The notes under the pieces were generated by a model. The model searched no databases. It saw only the letters and a program-made list of their open reading frames with translations, and was not told the origin of the DNA. A stretch of DNA of 64,000 nucleotides from Streptomyces sp. JH34 (GTDB lineage: Bacteria; Actinomycetota; Actinomycetes; Streptomycetales; Streptomycetaceae): the NCBI RefSeq assembly GCF_029428875.1, contig NZ_JAJSOO010000001.1, positions 620,001 through 684,000 on the forward strand. The letters run 5' to 3'. The translations under genes and the position numbers were made by a program. Below, in pieces: positions 34,201 to 41,742 of the stretch (positions within the stretch are counted from its first letter, which is position 1; each line of letters begins with the position of its first letter).

Positions 34201-37200
34201 GTTGTTGCCGGCGTCGTTCGGATCGTACGGCTGGAACTGCCTGACGGGCCGGTTCAGCGCGTCGTACTCGGTACGCGCGGTGAAGTCGTCCGCGGTGGCT
34301 GTCGCCACACCCCTCGGCGAGATCACCTTGGTGGTGTTGCCGGCCTGGTCGTACTCGTACCTGGTGGTGCGGAACGTGGTCCCGTCGTACGGGACCTTGA
34401 CCTCGGTCTGCTTGCCCCGCTCGTCATAGGCGTAGGTCGTGGTGCTGCCCACGGCGTCCGTGGTCGTGAGGACCTGCGAGTCCTTGTCGTAGGTGCGCGA
34501 GGTGACCTTGCCGGCCGCGTCCGTGGAGGTGGTGAGCCGGTGGTTCAGGTCGTAGGCCATCTTGGACGTGTAGTCCGTGGTGTCGGCGGTCGCGTTCTTC
34601 TTCGGGTCGACCACCATGTCGGTGTTGCCGACGTCGTCGAACGAGTAGGAGATCCTGTCGCCCGCGGAGTTGGCCGCCGAGGTGAGCTGGTAGATCTCGT
34701 CGTAGTGGTTCGTGGTGACGTAGTCGGTCGCGTCCGTCGTCGTCAGCGAACCCTTCGGCTCCGTGACGGTCCTGAGGTTGCCGACCTTGTCGTACGTGTA
34801 GGACGTCCTCCGCTCGGGGGACGTGGGCGTGTCCTTGGGCGCGGTGGCGGACTTGAGCTGGTCCGCGGCGTCGTACACCGCGGTCGAGACCGCGCCGTTG
34901 GGCGCCGTCGACGTGGTGACGTTGTCGTTGGCGTCGTAGACCGGGGCCGGGGTGGTGATCAGCTCGCCCGCGTCCTGGACCTTCGGGACCGTGTTCACCT
35001 TCGGCCGGCCGAAGGTGTCGTAGGTCTGCGTGGTCTTCTTGCCGAGCGCGTCGGTGACCTCGAGCACCTGGCCGCGCTCGTCGTAGAGGTACGACGTCCC
35101 CTTGCCCAGCGCGTCGGTGATCTTCGCCGGGTAGCCCGTGGGGCCGAACTCGCCGGTGGTCGTCGGGTTGCCGTTGGCGTCGGTCGCCTTGGTCAGCCGG
35201 CCGTAGGCGTCGTACTCGTACGACGTGGTGTAGTCACCCGCCGTCGTGGTGGCGACGCCCTTGGGGTCGGTGACCGCTTTCAGGTTGCCGAAGGCGTCAT
35301 AGGCGAACTGCCACTTCCGGCCTTCCGGTGAGGTCTTGGTGGCCAGGTCGGCGGAATAGCCGTCCGCACGCGTCTGATACGTGTACCGGGCCGAGTTCGC
35401 CGGGTAGGTGCCCGGCGCGCAGTCCGAGGGCGGCGGAACGCCGGCCTTGTTGCTCTCCGCGTCCCTCTTCCAGAGCGGGTGGCCCGTCTTCTGTTCGTAG
35501 CAGTACGCGGTCTTGGCGCCGTTGGCCTCCTCCAGGTACGTGACGTTGTTGTCCGCGTCCCACGACAGCTTCGTGGTCTGCGCCTTGGCGTTCGTCGTCC
35601 GGACCGGCCGGCCGAAGTCGTCCGACACGAAGTCGGTGGCGTGCGACTCCGCGTCGGTCACCTCGGTGGCGGTGAACTTGGTGTTCCCCGCGTCGGCCGC
35701 GTAACCGAACCCGGTGACGCCCTGCAGACGCTCGGTGATCGTCTTGGTCCACCAGTGGTACTTCGGGTCGTCACCGGCCTGCGGCGCGTAGTACGACATC
35801 GCGGTGGCGTTGCCGCGGGGGTCGGTGGCCTTGACCAGCTTGACGTTCTTGTTGCCCTGCGTGGCGTCGTACTCGAAGCCGAACACCTTCGGCTGGGCGG
35901 AGCCCGCTCCGTCGGTCAGCTTCGTCAGCAGGCCCTTGTCGGAGTACTCGAAGGCGAACGTACGGCCCGATATCTCGGTCATCGACTTGATGTGGTCGAT
36001 GATCTTCGGGTTGGAGCTGTCCGCCTTGGTGTAGTACTCGACGGTCAGCGACTGCCGACCGGACGGATCGGTGAGGTAACGCAGGAACTTGGTCGGCTTG
36101 TTGTTGGACTTCCGCTCCTCGTACGTGTAGGTCTGCGTGTTGCCGTTCTTCTCGACCAGCGACGTCATGTAGCCGTCGCAGCCGAAGAGGAACCGCGTCC
36201 CGTCGGGACGGGTCAGCGTCCACGCGTCCGAGATCGGGTCCTTGAGCGGGGTGCAGTCCAGACCGGGCTTGGCCGCCAGCTTGTAGTGGACGCCGGCCGG
36301 GGCCTTCCACGTTCCGTCGTCCTGCTTGCGGAACACGTGGGTCGTGCCGTCACCGTCCGGGAGCCGGATCTCGGTCGGGTTCGGCTTGGGGTGGAACTCC
36401 AGCGGTGCGCCGAGCCGGACCGGGCCGGACGCCTGGAAGGACCAGCCGTGACCGGAGACCGTGTCGGAGGTGTCGAGGCTGTTGTACGCGAACCGGGCGA
36501 AGGTGGTGACACCGCGGCCCGGGTTGGTGAACGCGTTGTACTGCCAGACGCTGTTGCCGGACGCCAGGTTGTTCATGACGGTCGAGCCGGCGCCGGTGTT
36601 CTTGCCCGTGTAGGAGTAGAACTTCTCCATGCCGAGCTGGTTGGAGGTCGGGTCCTCCACCGCCACGTTCTGCTTCAGGCCGGGGATGCCCGCGGTGCCC
36701 GAGGCCCACGTCCCGGCCGTCCTGTCGTACACGTCCCAGGTCAGGGCGTAGTCGGTGCGCTTGTTGCCCGAGTCCGAGTTGATCGGGGTCTTCACCTGCG
36801 CCTGCAGCTGGACGGAGTCACCGGGCGCCACGTCGCTCGGAAGCGCGGTCCGGATGTCGTTGCCGCCGCCCGTGACGTCGGTGCCGTCCGGAAGGGCCCA
36901 CTTGTAGGCAAGGACGTGGTCGGCGACGTTCCACGTCGACGCGGTGGTGTTGGTGAGGGTGAAGTCGACCGTGTAGTCGGTGTTCGGGGTCATCCGCGCC
37001 GGGGTCTGCGGCGCGTAGTACGTCGACTCCGTGGTGGAGTCGATGTAGGTGACCACGATCCTGGGATGGAGTCGCGGCTCGGCGCCCTCGGAGGACAGGA
37101 ACAGGGTGCGCTCCTGCGAGGCGGCCTCGTCGGCCATCTTGATGGCCACTCCCTGCTGGGAGGCCGGGGTGGTCACCCAGGACTGCGCGAGCGAGGTGAC

Positions 37201-39870
37201 GCCCCAGTCGTGGCGCGCCGGGTCGTTGGTCTTCGCCCCGGTGTCGGCCGCCACCGCGCCGAAGTCACCGCCGGCGGTGGTCCAGTTCGTGGTCGCGTTG
37301 GCCTTGGCCCAGGTCGCGGTGGCCTCGTCGAAGTCACGCGTCAGCGGGCGGAGTTCGTAGAGGGCCCCGGTGGTGTCCTGGGCGGTCTGCGTGCTCCACA
37401 GCCGGACCTTCGCGTCCAGGACCCGGGCCGTGGCGGGGATGCCGAGGGCCGGGAACTTCAGCAGGGCGCGGGTGTCGCCGTAGGTCGCGGAGTTGTTGCC
37501 GACGCTCAGCCAGTTCTTCGGGCCACCGTCGTCGATCGTGTCGTGGGTGAGCGTGGTGCGGGCCGAGGACAGGGTCGTGTCCTGCGAGGCGGTCAGCACC
37601 TTCGTGGTGCGTCCGGCCTTCGGCAGCCGCACGAGCTGCGTCGGAGCGGCGACTACCTGGCCGTCCTTCGTCTTGACCGCGACCATGTAGTAGTAGGCGC
37701 GGCCGTACGGGTCGGGGTCGTCCGCCTTCGTCGGCGTCGCCGCCGTGTCCGTGAACGACGTGGTGGCCGGCGCCACCGGGGAGACCAGCGTCGCGGCCGA
37801 CGGCGTGAAAGTCTGGTTGATCGAACGGTGGACCTGGTACTCGACGATGTCGTCGGCGGTCCCGATCTGGTCCCGGTCCTGGTACGCCGACCAGGACAGT
37901 TCCGCGCCCGTGTCGTGGATCGTGGTCGGGGCGGCGAGGTCGACGCCCTGGCGGCCGAAGGTCAGCACGAGACGTGGGTAGTTGGCGGTCTCGCCGTCAT
38001 ACCCGAACTCGCTGCCCTCGTAGCGGGGGCCGCCCTTGGGGCCGTTCGCGCTCTCGTCGCCGGCCTTGATCACGAAGCCGTTGTTGACCTGGGCGCCGTC
38101 GATCCAGGACTGGACGGTCTTGGTGACGGGGAAGGTGTGCCAGGTGTTCAGCTCGCCCGGCCGCTTGGTGACCACGCCGCCCTTGGTGAACCGGACCGCG
38201 TCCGCGATCACCGACGTGCTGGTCGACGCCGGACCGTCACCGAGAACGATCTTGCCCAGGGTTCCGGCCCTGAACGGATGCGAGCCGAGCGTCTTCCACA
38301 CGCCGGCCGTGCCGGCCTGCTGGTCGACCTTGTACGCCTTCGTCCCGCCGTCGTACGTCACGGTGTACGGGGCGTCGGTGGCACGGTCCGAGGCCGGGAC
38401 GTTGTGCGCCTCGACCTGATAGGTGCCGTCCTCGGGGAGGCTCGGCTGCCAGGTGTACGTGTCGCCCGCGGCCGAGTCCTTGTTGTACAGGTAGTCCTGG
38501 TTGACCGCGTGCTGCGTGTACGCCGTGTTCCCCGACGCGGGCCAGGCGCCGACGGCTGCTGTCCGTCCGGCGTCGCCGTCGTCCACCACGACCGCGGTGC
38601 CGGACAGCTCACCGGTGATCGCGTTGGCGCTGTTCCAGGTGGCCTGGTCCTCGGTCCACGGCTGCGTGGCGCGGTGCGCCTCCAGCTGGACCTCGGTATC
38701 GCCCGTGGTGTGGAACTGGTCGTAGTACAGCTTCAGGTCAGCCGAGTCGAGCTTCGTGCCGGCCGGTACGCCGGTCAGCGGGAACCGCATCAGCGCACGC
38801 GAGGATCCGGTGCTGGTGTTGCCGACCGACAACCGCCAGTTGTCGTCGTAGTTCGTCCCCGGTCCGTCCGAGGAGATCATGACGTCCTGCGCCGTCGTCG
38901 GCGTCGGAGCGATCGAGATCGTCGGGTCGACCGTCACCGGGTACTGCCGCTCCGGCGCGGACAGCCACTTCGCATCGGGGGTTACCGTCAGCTTCCAGCC
39001 TCTTCCGGCCCTGGTCAGCTTCTGGGTGACCGTCTTGCTGTAGGCGAAACCGTACGGCGACTGGGCGTCCTTCCTGGCGTCCGTCATGAACGCCGCGGGG
39101 ATCACCATCACCGGGTGGGCGGCCTCGCCGTAGAAGGAGACCGAACCGTCCTTGCCCGGCTTCGGCGTCAGCCCGCCGGCGTCCAGAGTGAAGGTGAAGG
39201 AGACCGGGCCCGTGGGCTTGCGGTCCAGGAGGATGTTCTCCTTCACCCGGCCGGGACCCACCTGGTAGGACAGGTCCGCACCGGCCACGGCGTCCTTGTA
39301 CGTGACGGTGTCGCCCTTGGCGACGGGGGTGAGCCTGCCCGCGCCCTCAAGGCCCAGAGTCACCGCATGCCCGTCACCGGACTCGAAGCGGAGCAGCCTG
39401 TCGGCGTCCGATCCGAACCAGCTACTGGCAGCGTTGGTCCTGTTGGCGAAGTCGAAGCCCTTGGTGCCGGTCGGGATGACCGTCGGGTCGATGTCCTTCC
39501 ACGACTTCCCCGCCCGGTACCCGGTCGGCATCGCCGACACCTCGGCCTGCACCCGGCCGTCGGACAGCTTCCAGTACCGGGCGTTCGCCGTGCGCTTGCC
39601 CGTCAGTTCCGCGACGCGCTTCGCCTTCCCGGCCGCCTTGCCCTTCGGCAGCTTCTCCCGGCTCGGCAGCACCGGAGTCCCACCGGTCGACGTCTCCTTC
39701 GGCCCGTCCGACTCGCCCTCGTCGTCGTCGAACCAGCCCGCGAGGGTATCGACGATACCCTCGTCGTTATCATTCGAAACCGTTGCCGCATAGGCGACTT
39801 GTGGCAGCATGGTCCCGGCGACCGCCGAAACCACGAGGCAGGCTATCGCCCGCCCGTATCTGACTTTCAC
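31252..39870 (-). CDS. Secreted RHS/YD-repeat polymorphic toxin with C-terminal DNA/RNA non-specific nuclease
   Basis: 2872 residues from GTG 39870 (GGGA upstream). A Sec signal peptide ends near AYA|AT (residue 29). In order: a DNRLRE-type adhesion repeat (about 318-420), a golvesin-type carbohydrate-binding domain (about 425-560), a second DNRLRE domain (760-930), a linker, a long array of YD repeats (about 1237-2560) with another golvesin-type insert (1995-2130), and the RHS core ending NPTSFVEMDGH at residue 2612. The variable C-terminus (2613-2872) has a hydrophobic segment, a Ser/Pro linker and a nuclease domain with WNRAHLIAREFGG (His2791) and QNIVPTTKSANQTDM, the Endonuclea_NS_2 signature. 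The YD shell would cage the nuclease until delivery into a rival cell. The next gene encodes its probable immunity protein. Confidence 0.88.
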   Translation of the reverse strand: MKVRYGRAIACLVVSAVAGTMLPQVAYAATVSNDNDEGIVDTLAGWFDDDEGESDGPKETSTGGTPVLPSREKLPKGKAAGKAKRVAELTGKRTANARYWKLSDGRVQAEVSAMPTGYRAGKSWKDIDPTVIPTGTKGFDFANRTNAASSWFGSDADRLLRFESGDGHAVTLGLEGAGRLTPVAKGDTVTYKDAVAGADLSYQVGPGRVKENILLDRKPTGPVSFTFTLDAGGLTPKPGKDGSVSFYGEAAHPVMVIPAAFMTDARKDAQSPYGFAYSKTVTQKLTRAGRGWKLTVTPDAKWLSAPERQYPVTVDPTISIAPTPTTAQDVMISSDGPGTNYDDNWRLSVGNTSTGSSRALMRFPLTGVPAGTKLDSADLKLYYDQFHTTGDTEVQLEAHRATQPWTEDQATWNSANAITGELSGTAVVVDDGDAGRTAAVGAWPASGNTAYTQHAVNQDYLYNKDSAAGDTYTWQPSLPEDGTYQVEAHNVPASDRATDAPYTVTYDGGTKAYKVDQQAGTAGVWKTLGSHPFRAGTLGKIVLGDGPASTSTSVIADAVRFTKGGVVTKRPGELNTWHTFPVTKTVQSWIDGAQVNNGFVIKAGDESANGPKGGPRYEGSEFGYDGETANYPRLVLTFGRQGVDLAAPTTIHDTGAELSWSAYQDRDQIGTADDIVEYQVHRSINQTFTPSAATLVSPVAPATTSFTDTAATPTKADDPDPYGRAYYYMVAVKTKDGQVVAAPTQLVRLPKAGRTTKVLTASQDTTLSSARTTLTHDTIDDGGPKNWLSVGNNSATYGDTRALLKFPALGIPATARVLDAKVRLWSTQTAQDTTGALYELRPLTRDFDEATATWAKANATTNWTTAGGDFGAVAADTGAKTNDPARHDWGVTSLAQSWVTTPASQQGVAIKMADEAASQERTLFLSSEGAEPRLHPRIVVTYIDSTTESTYYAPQTPARMTPNTDYTVDFTLTNTTASTWNVADHVLAYKWALPDGTDVTGGGNDIRTALPSDVAPGDSVQLQAQVKTPINSDSGNKRTDYALTWDVYDRTAGTWASGTAGIPGLKQNVAVEDPTSNQLGMEKFYSYTGKNTGAGSTVMNNLASGNSVWQYNAFTNPGRGVTTFARFAYNSLDTSDTVSGHGWSFQASGPVRLGAPLEFHPKPNPTEIRLPDGDGTTHVFRKQDDGTWKAPAGVHYKLAAKPGLDCTPLKDPISDAWTLTRPDGTRFLFGCDGYMTSLVEKNGNTQTYTYEERKSNNKPTKFLRYLTDPSGRQSLTVEYYTKADSSNPKIIDHIKSMTEISGRTFAFEYSDKGLLTKLTDGAGSAQPKVFGFEYDATQGNKNVKLVKATDPRGNATAMSYYAPQAGDDPKYHWWTKTITERLQGVTGFGYAADAGNTKFTATEVTDAESHATDFVSDDFGRPVRTTNAKAQTTKLSWDADNNVTYLEEANGAKTAYCYEQKTGHPLWKRDAESNKAGVPPPSDCAPGTYPANSARYTYQTRADGYSADLATKTSPEGRKWQFAYDAFGNLKAVTDPKGVATTTAGDYTTSYEYDAYGRLTKATDANGNPTTTGEFGPTGYPAKITDALGKGTSYLYDERGQVLEVTDALGKKTTQTYDTFGRPKVNTVPKVQDAGELITTPAPVYDANDNVTTSTAPNGAVSTAVYDAADQLKSATAPKDTPTSPERRTSYTYDKVGNLRTVTEPKGSLTTTDATDYVTTNHYDEIYQLTSAANSAGDRISYSFDDVGNTDMVVDPKKNATADTTDYTSKMAYDLNHRLTTSTDAAGKVTSRTYDKDSQVLTTTDAVGSTTTYAYDERGKQTEVKVPYDGTTFRTTRYEYDQAGNTTKVISPRGVATATADDFTARTEYDALNRPVRQFQPYDPNDAGNNDPNVYTQTVYDAVGRVERQSLPPSEGQTVRNDTVFEYFDNGWPRKSTDPWDITTTYDYTELGQQKARTLTSAGGSSDRTMTQSYYPDGKLRSKADDGVPVGRSVVLVDNSDTQHTSATGTWTAGDLAGQQGYDHRRHAAGTGADAFTWTLNIPKDGSYTAYVKYPKVTGAATAAKYTLSQGATTQPPVTKDQTAGAETWVPLGSYSLKQGNDAQLEVEQSSSGSVVADAVKLVRDTAGETDTEKNSFAYAYDVNGNLTSIDDTSAGAQTDAYTVTYTGLNQVEEVTEALAGQEKKATSYTYDGNGQADTITHPGQFSEYTYDLRELVRTISVGKSATDASPKVSSFTYTDRGQRLKETKANSNTVDHTYLLGGDLKSTTEKKGSGTLVSSHTYAYDLNGNKAQDVARKMNADNHAAYLDSTTDHTYDPVGRLAKSVKTGTGAGTETYVHDDNANVVRQTVKDVTTVYDYDRNRLLSATTGGSTATYAYDPFGRQESVTAGGKVIERSVYDGFDHVVESQKMDGTGAMKSTKFTFDPLDRTTSKTADGKTTDFSYLGLSGEVLSEEVAGRLTKSYQYSPWGERLSQVKHNADGTSEDGFYGYNSHSDVETLTDKDGDTKATYGYTAYGSDDKSEFTGIDKPDVADPTKQEYNPYRFNSKRWDAQSGTYDMGFRDYSPGLNRFTTRDMYNGALADMNLGADPFTGNRYAFSGGNPTSFVEMDGHFAIPLVWWAGAALVTALYAATPEGQGNLQDAATALSQLMPSAEDVASSSSSSGSSSGPTPSPAPGPAPSAPKSGPQGTTTGAAVSMLVRIFQGLTSSQATEDTSLQRKLIDRAGEENKKCQDSSGPSTVWNTPVDTQGRATGGFACLNPDAPAPRNTSEPQNPVGWNLQGSADEWNRAHLIAREFGGTHLRQNIVPTTKSANQTDMRAVEYEIERRLKLGERVYYQSVPVYVPNRTNPIGVHMYVSSSSGTFSRLIGSGV

Positions 39871-40227
39871 GCCATTCCCTTCATCGGCCCATCCCGCACC
39901 AGGCGAAAAGGGCGCACCGACGCGCCGGCGCGGGCACTCCGTCGCCGTTCACGGTGGACCTGACCTCGACCGGAGCACCTCAAGGCACGCCGAACCAGGC
40001 CACCTCCCGCATACGGAGAAATGGCCTCGCCGGAGATGAGCCGATCGTGGCGGGCAGATTCTGAACATGGGAGTTGACGCCCCGTCAACCGTTAACGCAT
40101 TTAGGGCATTTCAGCTACCGGAACAAGGCGGTTGGGGGCACCTTGCCGGACTTTTCCGCTGCCTGGCATTCGTTGATTCCGATGGTGTATAACGCAGGCG
40201 GAATTCACATCGACAGAAAGCGCGGCC
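39871..40227. other. Divergent promoter region of the RHS toxin and MmpS-like gene
   Basis: 357 bases, more AT-rich than its surroundings. On the plus strand TATAAC (40188-40193) is a likely -10 for the MmpS-like gene. On the minus strand TTGACG (40083-40088) and CAGAAT (40058-40063) are 19 bases apart and could drive the toxin. The -35 lies inside an inverted repeat, GTTGACG-CCC-CGTCAAC (40073-40089), a likely operator. Confidence 0.4.
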
Positions 40228-40743
40228 ATGCCGACGACCGAAGAACCGGCAGGACAGGAAAAGTCCGGAACCCCGGACGCCGCAAGGGCTTCCCGGACCT
40301 CGGACGACCGCCGCGTCGACCGCAGCGGCATCGCCGTAGCCGCGGCCCTGCTGCTGGCATGCGGCGTGTTCGTCACCTTCGGAGTCCTCGACTCCGATGA
40401 CGACCCGGTGGCCGAGCGGCCCGCCACGCCCACCGCCGAGGTGACCTACGAGGTGCTCGGCGAGGGCGCGGCCGACATCTCCTACCGCGGGGCCGGCGGC
40501 GACAGGGCGTATGTCGTCACGAACGTCGGCCTGCCGTGGAGGAAGACCGTGAGCATTCCGCTCGGCGCTTCCCCGATCGTCAACGTGACCCTCGGCGCGA
40601 AGGGCGGCACGGCGGACTGCACCCTGGCCGTACGTGGCAAGCACATCCAACGCGCCACCGCCACCGGCGCCTTCGGCCGGACCACGTGCAGCGGTGAACT
40701 CCCCACCCCCGAAGCGTCCGCAGCCCCTGAGGGAAACCGGTGA
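40228..40743 (+). CDS. MmpS-family membrane-anchored accessory protein
   Basis: 171 residues from ATG 40228. A charged cytoplasmic N-terminus is followed by one membrane helix (GIAVAAALLLACGVFVTFGV, about 34-53) and an extracytoplasmic beta domain beginning VTYEVLGEGAADISYRGAGG. This matches the MmpS pattern, including LPWRKTVSIPLGASPIVNVT and two cysteines (ADCTLAVRG and TTCSGE) that could form a disulfide. MmpS proteins assist MmpL/RND lipid or siderophore exporters, but no mmpL gene is nearby. It is divergent from the RHS toxin gene and might be a cell-surface accessory; that link is positional only. Confidence 0.72.
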   Translation: MPTTEEPAGQEKSGTPDAARASRTSDDRRVDRSGIAVAAALLLACGVFVTFGVLDSDDDPVAERPATPTAEVTYEVLGEGAADISYRGAGGDRAYVVTNVGLPWRKTVSIPLGASPIVNVTLGAKGGTADCTLAVRGKHIQRATATGAFGRTTCSGELPTPEASAAPEGNR

Positions 40744-41344
40744 CCTCACACCTCCTCCGTCGTACGGCCAGGGCCGTGGCGGCTGCCGCCGACACCCTCG
40801 CTCCCACCTCCCCGGTGACGCCGACGGCGCGTATCCCGGCGCTGGGGCCGGGCCGGTCCGGGTCACCGCGCTTCAGGTGGACGACGAACGCGCGGATCCT
40901 GACACCGCCGAGCGGAAGCGGCCCGCGCCTGGCCGGGAGAGGACGTGATCGCGGCGATCAGGCCCGGCAGGACGCACCGGCCGGTCTGTGACGACGGCCA
41001 CAGGGGTGACCCTGACCAGCGCCGAGGTCCGGCGTCGGCCACTTGCCGCGTCCGCGCCCCCTTGATGGAGCAGGGCCTGACCTGCCTCGGTCAGCAGCGG
41101 GAGGTCGGCGAGCCGGCTGCCCCATCGGCGGGCCTGCGACAGTTTCCCCACGCCGAGGACGTTTCCGGTGGCCGTCGCGAGGGCGTCCAGTCGCTCATGC
41201 GTCGCGGCCGGGGGTGCATCTCGACCGAGTCAGGGTGCGCTTCGGCCCCGTCAAGTGCGCTGGTCCCCAACGGGTCCCCAAAAATGATCGAGGGGCCGTT
41301 TCAGATTTCCTCTGAAACGGCCCCTGACCTGCGACTTCGAAAAG
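40744..41344. other. Gene-poor stretch with a possible coding relic before tRNA-Pro
   Basis: 601 bases without a convincing gene. On the minus strand a stretch from about 41220 to 40873 stays open and reads ERLDALATATGNVLGVGKLS and ARRWGSRLADLPLLTEAGQA with good codon usage. It has no proper start and a stop lies just upstream, so it looks like the tail of a broken gene I cannot name. Bases 41250-41261 (GTCAAGTGCGCT) duplicate part of the adjacent tRNA-Pro gene, as attachment-site scars do. Confidence 0.4.
41291..41325 (-). terminator. Terminator of the second tRNA-Pro gene
   Basis: Perfect 15-bp stem (41291-41305 with 41311-41325), five-base loop. It lies 20 bases beyond the 3' end of the minus-strand tRNA, like the hairpin beside the first copy. 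Confidence 0.85.
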
Positions 41345-41418
<74 letters not shown>

Positions 41419-41646
41419 TTGCCCGTCTGACCTGGGGTTTCCCCCCGGCTGAACGCGCATGAGAACAATACCGCACTTGCACCGGTGCTCACGAACCCGT
41501 TTCCGGGAGGCTAGACCTTGACCATGCTTGAGGTCTGCGCATCTTCGAAGCGACCGCACAAGGCCCCTCACGCACGTCAGCGGCATCCCGCGCCCGGGTC
41601 CCGCCCCGCCCCGGCACGGCGTCGCCGGTGAGGGCCCGCCTGCCCG

Positions 41647-41675
41647 TTGACCCGGCATTGCCGTCGACCTACGCT
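41647..41675 (+). promoter_or_regulatory. Promoter of the ThuA-sugar dehydrogenase gene
   Basis: TTGACC (41647-41652), 17-base spacer, TACGCT (41670-41675): one of the best promoter matches in the window. Transcription would start near 41682, about 60 bases before ATG 41743. Confidence 0.65.
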
Positions 41676-41690
41676 GGGCCACGCACATCA

Positions 41691-41703
41691 GTAAGCGCTT
41701 TCC
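41691..41703. promoter_or_regulatory. LacI-type operator GTAAGCGCTTTCC just downstream of the promoter
   Basis: AAGCGCTT (41693-41700) is a perfect palindrome with the GC centre and flanks typical of LacI-family operators. It lies about ten bases past the expected transcription start, a classical repressor position. A fuller version, GAAAGCGCTTTC, is at 54232-54243. Confidence 0.55.
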
Positions 41704-41742
41704 ATCCCCCGCCCGGCCCCACACCGCACCGGGAGCGCACTC

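Noticed and set aside
32180..36170. Apparent tandem DNA repeats in the RHS gene
   Set aside because: They are degenerate coding repeats (YD motifs) in protein sequence, not a satellite or CRISPR array; no regularly spaced identical DNA repeats were found.
32035..39963. Two very long plus-strand open frames (about 1098 and 1494 codons) opposite the RHS gene
   Set aside because: They are antisense shadows caused by high GC: no start context, Val/Arg/Gly-rich composition and no domain signal, whereas the minus strand shows clear YD repeats.
40873..41151. Minus-strand 92-codon frame starting GTG at 41151
   Set aside because: The coding-like sequence extends upstream of this GTG without a usable start, and the downstream half loses codon bias; recorded as a possible relic rather than a gene.
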